A stretch of 33,951 nt of DNA from Dimargaris cristalligena (GCA_027576995.1 JANBQC010000290.1:1-33951), one strand, 5' to 3'; counted from the first letter of the stretch, positions 19,885-30,554 are shown. Notes: generated by a model from the sequence alone, not told the origin. Program-made: numbers and translations.

Positions 19885-21040
19885 GTCGCCTAATAGGAGG
19901 AGCCTCAGCTTTAGTACTATACCCTCACCCTCGTTATCCATCGAATGGGCCGAGCAATTCAATAAATTACATGTTTTATAGCCTTCTGTAATGACCCATC
20001 GCCCAGGCCAAAAATATTGAGTCTGCTCCATTTCGATATTAATCGGCCGCTACCTACTGCTGATTGATGATGATACCGCCGGTATACTGACTGGCTTAGG
20101 TTCATGGGACTTGTCTTTTATACCGCTGCATTAATTGATGGGGTATATCAACCAATGTTGGCCGCAGGAAGTAAAAACACCCGCAGAGACAGCTGCAGGA
20201 GAGTTCGTCTCCCGCACCTTGAGCTGCCGGCAACGGGCCATTCGAGGGGTCCGGGAGTAGTTCCCAAATCCGGTCCGGTGAACTTACATATCGGCTTTTC
20301 CGGTGACCGGTCTACCGACATTATTGCCACGGCTCTTCAACAACGACGGGACCTTATCCCCTTTTACTCTGGGTGCTCCCAATGGCCATTGAACCCGTGG
20401 CACAAACCCGCGAGAATAAGCAGGTGTAGCCTAGAATTCCCAAGCCTCTAATTAAACGGGCCAGTTCAGGCTAACGGGTAATGCAGGCGTCCCTTGGGCT
20501 CTTCACTCCATTAATCACTTGCTACTCACCATGGCGTGACCCTGTAATCGGATAGATCGACACGAATACGCCAACGAGGAGCAGGCTTCCGAACGGCACT
20601 CGATTCAAGCCGAAGAATGGCGGTAATATTACCCTACCATCCCCCTTATATCAGCCATTGATTCGATCGGCCGGATTTTTCAGGTATTGCCGCCGCCGAG
20701 TCAGATGATCAGCAGTATCATTTGCCCTTTCCAAACCAAAGGCTAGGTAGGCTTGGGGAAAGAAAGCCCTGCTGCCCCAAGGCAGTGCCCATTCAGTCTC
20801 CCTGTGGAAGCATGGTAGGCCTGAAAAGAAGGCGAGAGTTCCCTTGGCATTCCGCCAGTTTAAACCCCGCCTATTCCCTCACTCTTTCTCTTCCCCTAAC
20901 CTACAATGCCAGTTGGCCTCTTTAGCTTTAGTTTGTTTAGCCGTTGTTTCTTGTTGAATACTTCAAGTCTAGGGGCTTATTTAAAACCCCCTTTGTCGCT
21001 TTCCCATCCACCTTAACACCCCTTCCCACTGCTATTGCAC
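19885..21040. other. Intergenic between methyltransferase and FAB1
   Basis: The 115-codon frame at 20104-20451 and the 67-codon frame at 20722-20925 have no recognisable motif, and I leave them out. I searched this stretch by eye for an upstream FYVE-coding exon (paired Cys around R-K/R-H-H-C-R) and found none. A/T-rich CTTATTTAAAA near 20977, about 60 bp before the FAB1 ATG, may be its TATA element. Confidence 0.45.
19961..19966 (+). terminator. Polyadenylation signal AATAAA
   Basis: AATAAA lies 77 bp past the methyltransferase stop codon and is followed by a T-rich stretch, a suitable place for 3' end formation. Confidence 0.5.
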
Positions 21041-24000
21041 ATGGCCTATCTGAGCCGGACGGTGGACACCCTCCGCCGCATGCTCAGTGGTGACCACCCA
21101 CCGACCGCCGCTTCAGTTGTTACCGCGCCCACTGCCCTGAGTGCCGTAACTACAACCACCACCACTACAGCTGTCGCCGGTTCCCCGCCTAGTCAGCACT
21201 CGCAAAGCAACGGCGGCACCCGTCCCCCCCAAACGCAGACCCATTCTACTCTACCCATTGACCCATCCACCGCCCCATTCCGGCAACCCATCGGCACCCA
21301 GCTTTCACCAACCGAGGAAATCCCCAAAGCACTGGCTCCTAAACCCAGCGGAGACGGCCTAACCAATGGTAATAGTAAATACGGTGACGACAACGTCAAT
21401 GCCACCAACGACAACGAAACGGAGGAGGAGGACAACGAAGTGTATGCCCCCTACATTACCGCTTCTCCACCCCGCTCACCTGTCCTATTGGCCGCTAAAC
21501 AACCACACCACCGCGCTCGCCATTTGCACAGTCCCCGTCGCACCCTCTCCTCTGGCCGCCCCCGGTCCTACAGCCATTCCATTGCGGAATCCCCCCGGGG
21601 ATCCATCCGTGGTCGACGCACCCCCGCGAAACCCGCCGTGCCCACCATTGTCGGCGAATTCGGACTCGACCTCTTTAACCGCCGTCAGCCGTTTCGCCCA
21701 TACCGCTCCCGGCACTCCGCCCCGGTCATTAACCAGGAACTCAACGGCGGCTCTCTGGTGCACCTGCGGCGGTTCCTAAGGCAGGGCCTCCTGCGCGGCC
21801 GTATTGAATCCCCGGACACGTGGGAGCCTATCCTACTGAATTTGCTCCTCAAAGCCGTCGCGGAGGTCCAGACCGATGTCCGGGCGGGCGATAACCTCGA
21901 TATCCGCCAGTACGTCAAAATTAAAAAGGTATCCGGTGGTAAACCCCGCGACTCGCAATACGTGGCCGGCGTTGTATGCACCAAGAACTTGGCCCACCGC
22001 AAGATGCCCCAGCTCATGTACCGCCCCCGAATCCTGCTAGTGGGATTCCCTTTGGAATACGAAGCCCAGGCCAACCAATTCCTCTCCCTCGATGTCGTAC
22101 TGGCCCAGGAGCGCAGTTTCCTCGAGGCCCTAGTCAATCGCATTCTGGTATCGCTCCCTACCCTCATCCTATTCGCCGGCCCGGTGTCCAACATGGCCCA
22201 AAAATTGCTATGGCAAAAGGGCATCGCCTTCGCGTACCACGTCAAACGCAGTGTCCTGGCCCAAGTAAGCCGGTTGACCGGGGCTGACCTAGTGGCCACC
22301 CCCGACGCCCTGGCCCAGGATCCCAAGCTGGGGACCTGTACCCAAATGGCCATTGCATCGTTCCAGCACCAATTTCTACCGGGCATCCGCAAGTCGTACA
22401 TGTATTTCCACGGATGTCCCCGCCACTACGGCTGCACTCTGGTCCTCCGGGGCACCAGTCAGGAGGAGTTGGTCCAGCTGAAAATGATCATGCAGCTGAT
22501 GGTCTTTGTGGCATTCAGCCTCAAGCGGGAAACCTGCCTCCGCCGGGACTTATTCGCCCTCACCCCAACGGCAGATACCTCGACGGAGGCCCCGCCGGCA
22601 TTCGAGTCGGCCACCCAGCTGACCATTACCGCCCAACCCCACTTAGAGTCCGGCGAAGCGAGTCATCACCAGGCCGAGACCGCGCTTCGCCCCTACCGGG
22701 AGACCATCCTGTCCACCTCTCCCGGGGTCAGTTTTGCCCCACCCTACCTGCTAATCCGGATGCGTAACGTCGAGGATCAATACTACCGAACCCGTCATGA
22801 ATACCAGCAGGCCGTCATGGATCGCAGTCACCAGACCCATTTGCATATTCCCTCGTCCCTCCTTACCGGAAGCGCCACAGGGCTCTCCCTGACCTCCCAG
22901 GAAGAGTGGTCTGACGACCTGCGCCTGTTCCATCAGTACGAGAATATTCTCAACGATTACATGATTGATATGCGGGCCGGTGCCACGTTTATCCAGCGGC
23001 ACCCGCCCCAAATCATCGACCCCCTGTACCACCAAAATTTATACGTCTTTTCCACTATGCACCGCCGGGGCGACCGGCAGGCCTGCCATACCCCTGAGAT
23101 TCATCTGGTGGAATACGACCAGGAGAGTGACGTGGCCCTCGGCCAATTCCTCGAGGAAATGTGCTTCAGCCCTGAATTCCGGTGCCCGGCCCCCTCAACC
23201 ACTTGCGACCTCCCCATGACCCAACACGTACGCGAATACATCCACGGTCGGGGTAAAGTGACCGTGGAGGTGGAGGCCCTACCATCCCCTACCCCGGGGC
23301 TCGAGGAGACGATTCTCCTCTGGAGTGAATGTCGCATCTGCCGACGCCGGACGCCCGTGGTGCCCCTGGCCCTCGACAGCTGGAAGGTCTCCTTCGGCAA
23401 GTTCCTCGAACTGTTCTTTTACCAAACGTCGCTATACTGTCGGGCCGATTTATGCCCCCACTCCATCAACTACCACCATACCGTTAACTTTGGGTACCGG
23501 GGCCTGGTGACGCGGTTTTTCTATACCCCCATTGTCCTTTCCGAGGTCTCCATCCCCCCGCTCAAACTTTACGTGGACTCGCGGGTCAATATCGAAATCA
23601 AACGGGCGGACGCGGAACAGTTGCGGACCCAGATTGTGCGCTTTTGGGACTCTCTGGCCGAACGTCTCAAGGGGTTTGATATCTGGGACCTAGTCCTGAC
23701 GGAACGCATCGAAGCGTGTCGGGCGGAGCTAAACGAGATGCTCAAGATGGCCGAGGCCGAACGGGTCTACATGCTCCAGTTCGTGAATCAGGTCAACGAA
23801 AATACCCACCCGGCCGATACGCTAGCCCTCAATGCCGTTCGGACCGTGGTGCAAGAAAAGATCTACGACTGGGACTCCCGGTTCGATCAGTTCGCCCGGG
23901 ATTATATCCTGCCCGAGCGGGATTTTCGTAAGCACGCTGGCCGTAAAATTCGCCACATGCTGCTGGGTCCCCCACCGGAATCCGGAACTAAAACGGGGGT

Positions 24001-27000
24001 GCCTTCGGTGGTCGGAAGCCCCACCCAGCAAACGAGCCCCCGCTTAACCTCGCGCGTCCCCACCGAAGTGACCGCCGGTGCGGGTGAGCCCTCGGAAGTT
24101 CCGTCGTTGGGTAAGAAACTGGAGGACCTGGTCCTGGCTAATAACCACCTGACGACCCCCGCCGCCGATTCCACCAACCCAGTCCCCCCGTCCAACCAAC
24201 AGGACCTGCCCCTCTTTCCCGAGCTGGGCGAGTCGGATTCGGAGGTGTCGATTCCGGACCTTGATACCTTTCTACAGGGACTAAACCACCCCCATTGCGT
24301 CGAAGATACCCAGTGGCTCCCCTACCCCGTTAATATGAACCCGACCGTATACCGGCGTCTATCCATCGAACATATGCGGGCTGAAGCGGCGGAGGGCCGT
24401 GCACCCTCACCCGAACTATCCTCCGAGGAAATCAACCCCACCCCAGAATCCCTCTATCCGGATAGTGAGGGGCCCGAGGCTTCCGCCATGTGGGACCGGG
24501 ATACGGACGCTTCCCTCTTCCCCTTGCCAGCGCTGACGGGGGAAACGGGTGGGGTGTCTGTGGTTTCCACCGCCCCGTTCGTCCATGTCCCCTTGGGACC
24601 CCGGGTGCGTAAATACGGCGGCCCGACGCCCGGTCAAACCACTGACGATGATCTTGCGTCGGTGTCGTCCTCCCCGGCCAAGGGTACGGCGACCCCAGAG
24701 TTTTTATCGGCTCTAGCATCGCGCTCCGTCAATCCCCGACGGTCCGTCGAGACCTGGTCGATGCCGACCAACCAAGCCAGGGACCGGTCAACCGGCCCGG
24801 TCCCTCGCAAACCCACCGGACCTTCCCGCCGTGATTTGCCGGTGTTGAAAGCTAATGGGGTTCCCATAGCTGGGTTACCGCCGCTTCCCCCCTCGATTGG
24901 TGGGGGGCCGGGTATTGGCCCGCGTCCCCCAGGAATGCGTATGGGTCGCCCACTTCCCTCGCCCAGCCTGATCCCTCAGCCCAGTACCAGTTATCTGGCT
25001 CCGAACCGACGTCTTTCGGCCCTTGGCCCCCCCGACCCTCACCAAATTTCCCTCGCTCCGACCCGTGACGCAGTCCCTCCTCCGGGGGGCCGGGGGCGCA
25101 GCCGCCAGTCGCCTTCCCCCCACCCTCCGAGTGACGCCCGGTGGCGGGCTAATGTCAGCCGAGTAGCCCACCGGATTCAGGCCACTTTGGGGCGGTCCGG
25201 CGATGGCAAGCAACGGCTGAATCGGATTTTCCAAATTAATAGTACGAAGCTGATGCGACGATCGACTGCCCCGGTACGGCCGCGGTTGGAGCTGTACTCG
25301 ACTACGAATGATGCGGTCAAGGCCGGTAATGACGAGGAAAACGGTCTCGATCGACGAGTCAGTGGCTCGGATCGCCTAAACCGGCGAGGTCGATTAACCC
25401 CCACCCCGGCTGATTCAACAGTCGCTTCCTCCCTGCTTCCTCCCTCCCGCCGACTCCTGTCCCATGCTAAACCCCCCGAACGAGCCAAGCCGCGGAATAT
25501 TCGGGGTCCGGCCCGCGTGTCGTCCTCCACCTACGGAGGGGCTGCCCCTCCCTATGCCCAATCACAGAACCGGAATAGTAGTGCCTACGGCCCATCACGG
25601 TCCGTGACCAACCACAGCCAGCATCACCCTGCCACTTCCTCCACCACCCTCGACCACCCCGATGAAAGTGAGACGGGAACCTCGACTCGTATTCCCCCCG
25701 TCCGCCACCGACCGCGTAGCCCCGTTCCCGTGCGATCTAGACGTGGCCCAGGCCGTCCGTTGGCCGGATCTAGCTCTAACCAAAGTGGGGCCCCGGGACC
25801 CGTCGGGCCCACATCGGTGTTTGGCGGACCCGCCCGTGGTAAAGGTCGAGGCCACCCCACTATTACTACTACTATGGGGGCAACCCCTCCCCCACCCCGA
25901 CGATTGCGCGACTCCGACGTGCTTCCCACCGAACCGGCGTACCCGGGTGAATTTGACGGTGATCACTATTCGGATAGCCGTAACGTCTCAGGGAGCAGTT
26001 CGAGTTCGGACCTCTCCTTTGTGGACGATGACGGCGACGATGACGAAGAAGAAGAAGATGATGATGTGGATTCAGAGGGTGAGCAAATGCTAGCAGCTTT
26101 ACTGGGGGCTGATTTTCTTCGTTTAACCAGGACCCCTTCCCCACCTCCCGGGGAGGAATTCGACCCCTTTGGCGATACAGCGAAATCCCCGCGGGATGAA
26201 ATCGGCCAACCTAAACGCCCCCGTCGACGACACCACACCTCGCACCGGCCTAACCGTCGCCCTCCCCCTGAAATCCCCTTGGACTACGACCTAGGGATCC
26301 TGGGACCTGCGGGGTGGACCACCGATGATAATGCCAACGATTCCACCTTCTTCGACCCCGTGGGCCAACACTCGCTGCCCCGGAGTGAAAAAAGCCTGGT
26401 GGCAATGGGTCCACCCCATGACCCTAATCATCTCGATGATGCCACATCGACGTTTGGGCAGTCCCCCACCGTGGCAACCCCTCACGAATCCGTCGTGTCT
26501 GTCACTCCATCGGAACAGACCTCGGTGCTAAAAGCCATCTCCAACTATTTAGTACCGGCCCTAACTCACCTCCTCCTGCCTTTGGACTACCCCCTTCCCC
26601 CTACGGCCCATGTTCTGCCCGACTCGGCGGTGGTGATCTACGAAGACCAACTCAGTACGATCATTGCCTACACCCTGAGTTCGCGTGATTTCCGCCACCA
26701 GTTTTCCGCCATTGCCCAACAAGCCGCTTTACCGGCAGCAGCAGCAGCCGTAGCGGCTACCGAATCACCAGCTGTCGATTCGCCCAACCTTATTCACTTG
26801 GAAACTTCCCTAAAGTCCCCCCAATCCAACCACGCCCGCTACGAATTCAGTCACGGACCGGCCAAATTCACGTGCAAGATATTCTTCGCCGAACAGTTCG
26901 ATGCCCTGCGCCGGAGCTGCGACTGTGACTCGGCTTTTATCGAATCCCTCAGCCGGTGCTCACCCTGGAACGCTTCCGGGGGTAAATCAGGGTCGGCGTT

Positions 27001-27706
27001 TTTGAAAACGCAGGATAATCGCTTCATTCTCAAGCAAATCTCCAAACCCGAGATGGACGCTTTCCTTAAATTCGCGCCCAATTACTTTCACTACTTGGCC
27101 GAAGCCATTTTCCACGAACTGCCGACTCTACTTGCTAAAATCTACGGGATTTACACCATTTCGCTCAAGAACGCCGTCACGGGCCGGTCCGTGAAACTGG
27201 ACGTCATGATCATGGAGAATCTCTTTTACGAACGCACCATCAGTCGCACGTTCGACCTCAAGGGATCCATGCGCAACCGTTTGGTGGAGGATACGGGGAA
27301 AGCTGAGGCCGTGTTACTGGATGAGAATCTGGTACAGTACCTCCAGAAGGCTCCACTTTATATCCGGGACCACGCGAAAGAATTGATCCGCTCTTCCATC
27401 TGGAACGACACTCTCTTTCTGGCCAAGCACGACATTGTGGACTATTCCCTGCTGGTGGCCATTGACGAAGAGAATCACGAGTTGGTTGTGGGTATCGTGG
27501 ACTTTATCCGCACGTTTACCTGGGATAAACGCCTCGAAAATTGGGTTAAGGAAACCGGGTTCCTCGGCGGAGGGGGTAAACAACCCACCATTATTTCGCC
27601 CAAACAGTACAAAACCCGGTTTAGGGAGGCTATGGAACGGTACTTTACCGTCGTGCCTGATAAATTCTTTAATACCGCCGTTCAAGATCCCGAATTCGGC
27701 GCCTAA
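21041..27706 (+). CDS. FAB1: Phosphatidylinositol-3-phosphate 5-kinase Fab1/PIKfyve, lacking FYVE
   Basis: A single open frame of 2,221 residues from the ATG at 21041; the two codons before it open only with TTG. Residues 1-230 are low complexity (Thr run, acidic patch, Arg/Ser-rich) and contain no cysteine; the first Cys is near residue 313. The CCT/Cpn60-like domain follows (about 233-490, with RILLVGFPLEYEA), then the Cys-rich Fab1-specific region (about 735-870, with WSECRICRRRTP and YCRADLCPHSINYHH). About 960-1900 is a Pro/Ser/Arg-rich linker with an acidic run near 1665. The C-terminal PIP-kinase domain runs from about 1932 to the end: GKSGSAFLKT nucleotide loop (about 1980), FILKQI lysine (about 1997), TFDLKGS (about 2072), HDIVDYSLL (about 2132) and IVDFIRTFTWDK (about 2153). 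The family makes PI(3,5)P2 on vacuole and late endosome membranes with Vac14 and Fig4. No intron is evident. The FYVE domain that recruits yeast Fab1 to PI3P is absent here and in the 1.1 kb upstream. Confidence 0.93.
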   Translation: MAYLSRTVDTLRRMLSGDHPPTAASVVTAPTALSAVTTTTTTTAVAGSPPSQHSQSNGGTRPPQTQTHSTLPIDPSTAPFRQPIGTQLSPTEEIPKALAPKPSGDGLTNGNSKYGDDNVNATNDNETEEEDNEVYAPYITASPPRSPVLLAAKQPHHRARHLHSPRRTLSSGRPRSYSHSIAESPRGSIRGRRTPAKPAVPTIVGEFGLDLFNRRQPFRPYRSRHSAPVINQELNGGSLVHLRRFLRQGLLRGRIESPDTWEPILLNLLLKAVAEVQTDVRAGDNLDIRQYVKIKKVSGGKPRDSQYVAGVVCTKNLAHRKMPQLMYRPRILLVGFPLEYEAQANQFLSLDVVLAQERSFLEALVNRILVSLPTLILFAGPVSNMAQKLLWQKGIAFAYHVKRSVLAQVSRLTGADLVATPDALAQDPKLGTCTQMAIASFQHQFLPGIRKSYMYFHGCPRHYGCTLVLRGTSQEELVQLKMIMQLMVFVAFSLKRETCLRRDLFALTPTADTSTEAPPAFESATQLTITAQPHLESGEASHHQAETALRPYRETILSTSPGVSFAPPYLLIRMRNVEDQYYRTRHEYQQAVMDRSHQTHLHIPSSLLTGSATGLSLTSQEEWSDDLRLFHQYENILNDYMIDMRAGATFIQRHPPQIIDPLYHQNLYVFSTMHRRGDRQACHTPEIHLVEYDQESDVALGQFLEEMCFSPEFRCPAPSTTCDLPMTQHVREYIHGRGKVTVEVEALPSPTPGLEETILLWSECRICRRRTPVVPLALDSWKVSFGKFLELFFYQTSLYCRADLCPHSINYHHTVNFGYRGLVTRFFYTPIVLSEVSIPPLKLYVDSRVNIEIKRADAEQLRTQIVRFWDSLAERLKGFDIWDLVLTERIEACRAELNEMLKMAEAERVYMLQFVNQVNENTHPADTLALNAVRTVVQEKIYDWDSRFDQFARDYILPERDFRKHAGRKIRHMLLGPPPESGTKTGVPSVVGSPTQQTSPRLTSRVPTEVTAGAGEPSEVPSLGKKLEDLVLANNHLTTPAADSTNPVPPSNQQDLPLFPELGESDSEVSIPDLDTFLQGLNHPHCVEDTQWLPYPVNMNPTVYRRLSIEHMRAEAAEGRAPSPELSSEEINPTPESLYPDSEGPEASAMWDRDTDASLFPLPALTGETGGVSVVSTAPFVHVPLGPRVRKYGGPTPGQTTDDDLASVSSSPAKGTATPEFLSALASRSVNPRRSVETWSMPTNQARDRSTGPVPRKPTGPSRRDLPVLKANGVPIAGLPPLPPSIGGGPGIGPRPPGMRMGRPLPSPSLIPQPSTSYLAPNRRLSALGPPDPHQISLAPTRDAVPPPGGRGRSRQSPSPHPPSDARWRANVSRVAHRIQATLGRSGDGKQRLNRIFQINSTKLMRRSTAPVRPRLELYSTTNDAVKAGNDEENGLDRRVSGSDRLNRRGRLTPTPADSTVASSLLPPSRRLLSHAKPPERAKPRNIRGPARVSSSTYGGAAPPYAQSQNRNSSAYGPSRSVTNHSQHHPATSSTTLDHPDESETGTSTRIPPVRHRPRSPVPVRSRRGPGRPLAGSSSNQSGAPGPVGPTSVFGGPARGKGRGHPTITTTMGATPPPPRRLRDSDVLPTEPAYPGEFDGDHYSDSRNVSGSSSSSDLSFVDDDGDDDEEEEDDDVDSEGEQMLAALLGADFLRLTRTPSPPPGEEFDPFGDTAKSPRDEIGQPKRPRRRHHTSHRPNRRPPPEIPLDYDLGILGPAGWTTDDNANDSTFFDPVGQHSLPRSEKSLVAMGPPHDPNHLDDATSTFGQSPTVATPHESVVSVTPSEQTSVLKAISNYLVPALTHLLLPLDYPLPPTAHVLPDSAVVIYEDQLSTIIAYTLSSRDFRHQFSAIAQQAALPAAAAAVAATESPAVDSPNLIHLETSLKSPQSNHARYEFSHGPAKFTCKIFFAEQFDALRRSCDCDSAFIESLSRCSPWNASGGKSGSAFLKTQDNRFILKQISKPEMDAFLKFAPNYFHYLAEAIFHELPTLLAKIYGIYTISLKNAVTGRSVKLDVMIMENLFYERTISRTFDLKGSMRNRLVEDTGKAEAVLLDENLVQYLQKAPLYIRDHAKELIRSSIWNDTLFLAKHDIVDYSLLVAIDEENHELVVGIVDFIRTFTWDKRLENWVKETGFLGGGGKQPTIISPKQYKTRFREAMERYFTVVPDKFFNTAVQDPEFGA

Positions 27707-27708
27707 TT

Positions 27709-27742
27709 GTGGGCGGGTCAGAGGGGGGGGAGGGACTCGGGC
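27709..27742 (+). other. G-quadruplex-capable tract just past FAB1
   Basis: Five G-runs of three or more (GGG, GGG, a run of eight, GGG, GGG) begin within a few bases of the FAB1 stop codon on the coding strand. The FAB1 3' UTR could therefore fold as an RNA G-quadruplex. Function is not shown. Confidence 0.6.
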
Positions 27743-28497
27743 TAGGAAAAGTCGCTACGATGTTCAATAAGAACGTTTTCAGGTCACCCGGACCGGATAT
27801 GTATCCTCATAGCACATTCATTCTTGTATTCATACTAAAATACCCCTTTCTGTTTCATTTATGTAACCGAGTAATCAAGTTATTGCATTACTAAACTCCG
27901 CTTAATTGCGTTTTTTTCTTCTTCTATAAGCATTCATGGCCGAATTGTTATCTGGACAGTGGCGGATTTTATCCAACTTCCTGTGCACTCGCCCCCCCCC
28001 TCCTCCCCACTTGTTGAATTGCATAACTATTATTTGTATTTTTATATCCGTTTAATTTTTTACGCTTGGCTAGACATTATCAATGGGCAATTCAATACAT
28101 AGAGCGTTACATATTCCTGGCTGCATGACCCAATATTAATATGGTTTTTTAATGGGCCTCCGATTCAAAATGGGGTTGGGGAGAGGGGTACAATGAGCTG
28201 GAAAAATGACTACGATTTGGGGGGTACCTGGTTGGTGAGCGCAAAGAATCGATTGCCACATATATTTATGTATACCCGAGTGAAGTTTTGCATAATTAAA
28301 TGCACGATTTTTTTTGGATCGGCCACGGGGGTGTGGGGAGTTGCTTATTGTAAATTTCAATTTTAAAAAATCATGCTCCTAAACATAGATTCTGTAGCAA
28401 TTCTACCATTGAAGGACCACTTTCCTCTATACCACCTCTGTTTCTTCAATAATCTATTTGATGTAGCATAATTTTTGATTATCCCTACTTTTATTAG
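27743..28497. other. Intergenic; island-to-repeat transition
   Basis: This is the 3' flank of FAB1. A nine-base-plus C-run with CTCC repeats lies near 27990-28008. CpG becomes rare after about 28330, marking the right edge of the gene island. The minus frame at 28136-28360 has no motif. Confidence 0.45.
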
Positions 28498-29083
28498 TGT
28501 CACTCAGGTTAACCACTCTTAGTCCATCAAGAGTCCTGAGGATAGGCTTTTAATGGTAGGTGGGGCTTAGACTTAGCCAAGCAGGCTACTAGTATTAGGA
28601 TGGGGGTATAGTACTAACCAATAAAGGATAAGTGCAGGTAAATTCAAGGGACATGCAGTAAGTACATTTACTAGTTAGTACAAGGAGGGTGAGTGTATAT
28701 AGAGTTTATTGAGGTAAACTAGGGGGTAAATAATAAGCTCAAGAATTAAACTGGTCCCAGTGGGGCCCAGTTATATATACATAGGGACAGCTCCATAGGG
28801 AGGTCCTAAGGAAAATGCTACTAAGACTAAGGTATAGGTAGATAAGGAATCTAACCAGACGGCTTCATATCTGGAAGACTCTCATGGGAACCAGAAGAGT
28901 CTTAGATCAGCAGGTTGAGTATTTGGGGTACAAAGCATTGGGGTCAGAATGAGTGGGGTTATATAATAAGTGATGACCTTATAGTACCAGGGATGACTAT
29001 GGGAGGGTTAATATGGTACTATAAGATTTAATGAGGATGGATAATTATTAAGTCTGGATTAAGTTGGATTAGGAGGGCTGACA
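28498..29083 (+). mobile_element. LTR, family 1, copy C (uninterrupted, 586 bp)
   Basis: It begins TGTCACTCAGGTTAACCACT and ends GGAGGGCTGACA, giving TGTCA...TGACA termini. It aligns without large gaps to copies A and B once their insertions are removed, and sets the family length. Its flanks (ATTAG before, ACTAA after) are not a duplication. The dispersed repeat begins right at its 3' end, so it could be a 5' LTR with some internal sequence still attached, or a rearranged solo LTR. Confidence 0.78.
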
Positions 29084-29583
29084 ACTAATAAATATTGTTT
29101 TGAAAATGATTTCCTTGAAATGTAAACTTCAATGGGTAGATGTCTGTTGTATTTTCTTTGCAAAATTCCAACATCATTTATATGGGTGAAATTCAGCTCA
29201 GTTGTATAAGGTTTCAACTGATAGGTGTATATGGGAAAATCGGTGGGATGTTTACTTTCAACCAGCAGTATTTGCCTCATCAAAAGGATCTTTCATTATA
29301 CAGCCTTATTGAACCACTCCCATATGCAAATTCAAGTACTATAAGAACACCAATTGCTTTATAAAAGGGATACTAAATAAAAGCAATGGTAAATGAATTT
29401 GTTGGAAATATATTAACAACAAAAGAAAAGAAAAGAGTTACAAGGATAAATCACAGTAACAATGTAATGGAAACTGTCAGAATAGATGTTGACAGGATAA
29501 AAGCAAGCTAAGCATAGGGTTGATGGGTTAATTATAGGGGGGATTTGATATCTACTGCTGACAATTAACTATGGCATGTTGGA
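29084..29583. repeat. Dispersed repeat, TE-block copy (partner at 8087)
   Basis: The longer of two copies, adjoining LTR copy C. It carries about 180 bp (29162-29350) missing from the island copy. A minus-strand frame (29059-29283) passes through the shared part and contains SKQYLLV, similar to the peptide on the island copy. A retroelement interior is possible but I recognise no diagnostic domain. CpG is nearly absent, unlike in the partner copy. Confidence 0.72.
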
Positions 29584-30554
29584 TGGCACTACAGACTCAC
29601 TGTAGCCTTTGGGGGGTGGGGTTTCGAGGATGGCCAACTGCAGCTGAGCTACCTAATGTGTTTGGACCTAATGGGGGCTAATGACTGAGCTACAAGATAC
29701 AAGATACAGTAAATATATAATATAGTGGTAGTGAAACATGATCTCCCTTTCAACATCTATTTCCTTTATATGTAGATATAATTGCAACTGTTAACCAGTG
29801 TCAACCACCAGGAGGTCAAGAGAGTGTTAATACTGTAGCACTAGGAGTACCTAGCACCAGTCAGACAATTCATACAATTGGACATTCAACCAGACCACTG
29901 ATGGTATCCACCCCATCCTTGTCCCCAACACACCCTGGAGACTCTACAGGGGTACTGACAAGCCCAACAGGCCACAAGAACAACATGCACCATCTGGAGA
30001 GCCCTGCCTAAATCTATTTGTGTCTAACTGCCTCTGATACATATATAGCCTGTAGGGCTGTGGGGGTATGGGGTTCTTATGAGGAGCTTAGGAGAGACAT
30101 GGCACGTAGGGTAGAAAGGTTTCATTCCTATCAATATTATATTACTTTGCCATATCTCCTTCACTATATCTCCCTAATAAAACACTCGCCTTGTTTGTGT
30201 GGACAGGTGGTTTATTCTTGATTGTGATACATTTTTCCCAGTGGGAATTAATATGTTTTAACATCACAGGCTTGTTTAATCATTATTACCCCTTCTATCA
30301 TGGGAATTGATGGCTCCTAAAGCTACAGCCTGCTTTATTTAGTAATTTTTCCGAGGCCCCTATATGCCCTTGGGTATATATGGCAGGCCTCACCCACCCC
30401 AGTAGTACTTTAGACCCTTTTAAAGCCTGTGACTCTGTGTTTTTACAGTGCCTAATACCATACTCATTCACTTTATTTTTTAAATAAAAATATATTTACC
30501 CATTATCACATTGAATAATTGGGTATTCTTTCCTTCCATCCATCTAGCTGGTAA
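29584..30554. other. Repeat-block sequence with an LTR-like segment
   Basis: An open plus-strand stretch of about 90 codons without an early ATG ends at TAA 30009-30011. It is Ser/Thr/Pro-rich and may be a gag-type relic. From 30021 there is TGTCTAAC, then a TATA-like ATATATAG (30040-30047) and an AATAAA (about 30176-30181), an LTR-like order, but I find no target duplication or second copy. A CAAGATA tandem lies near 29692-29707. Confidence 0.35.

Noticed and set aside
20104..20451. 115-codon frame between the methyltransferase and FAB1
   Set aside because: It has no recognisable motif, no supporting splice sites and no FYVE-type cysteine pattern.
28493..29088. 5 bp target duplication around LTR copy C
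   Set aside because: The flanks ATTAG and ACTAA do not match, so copy C is not claimed as a clean solo LTR.
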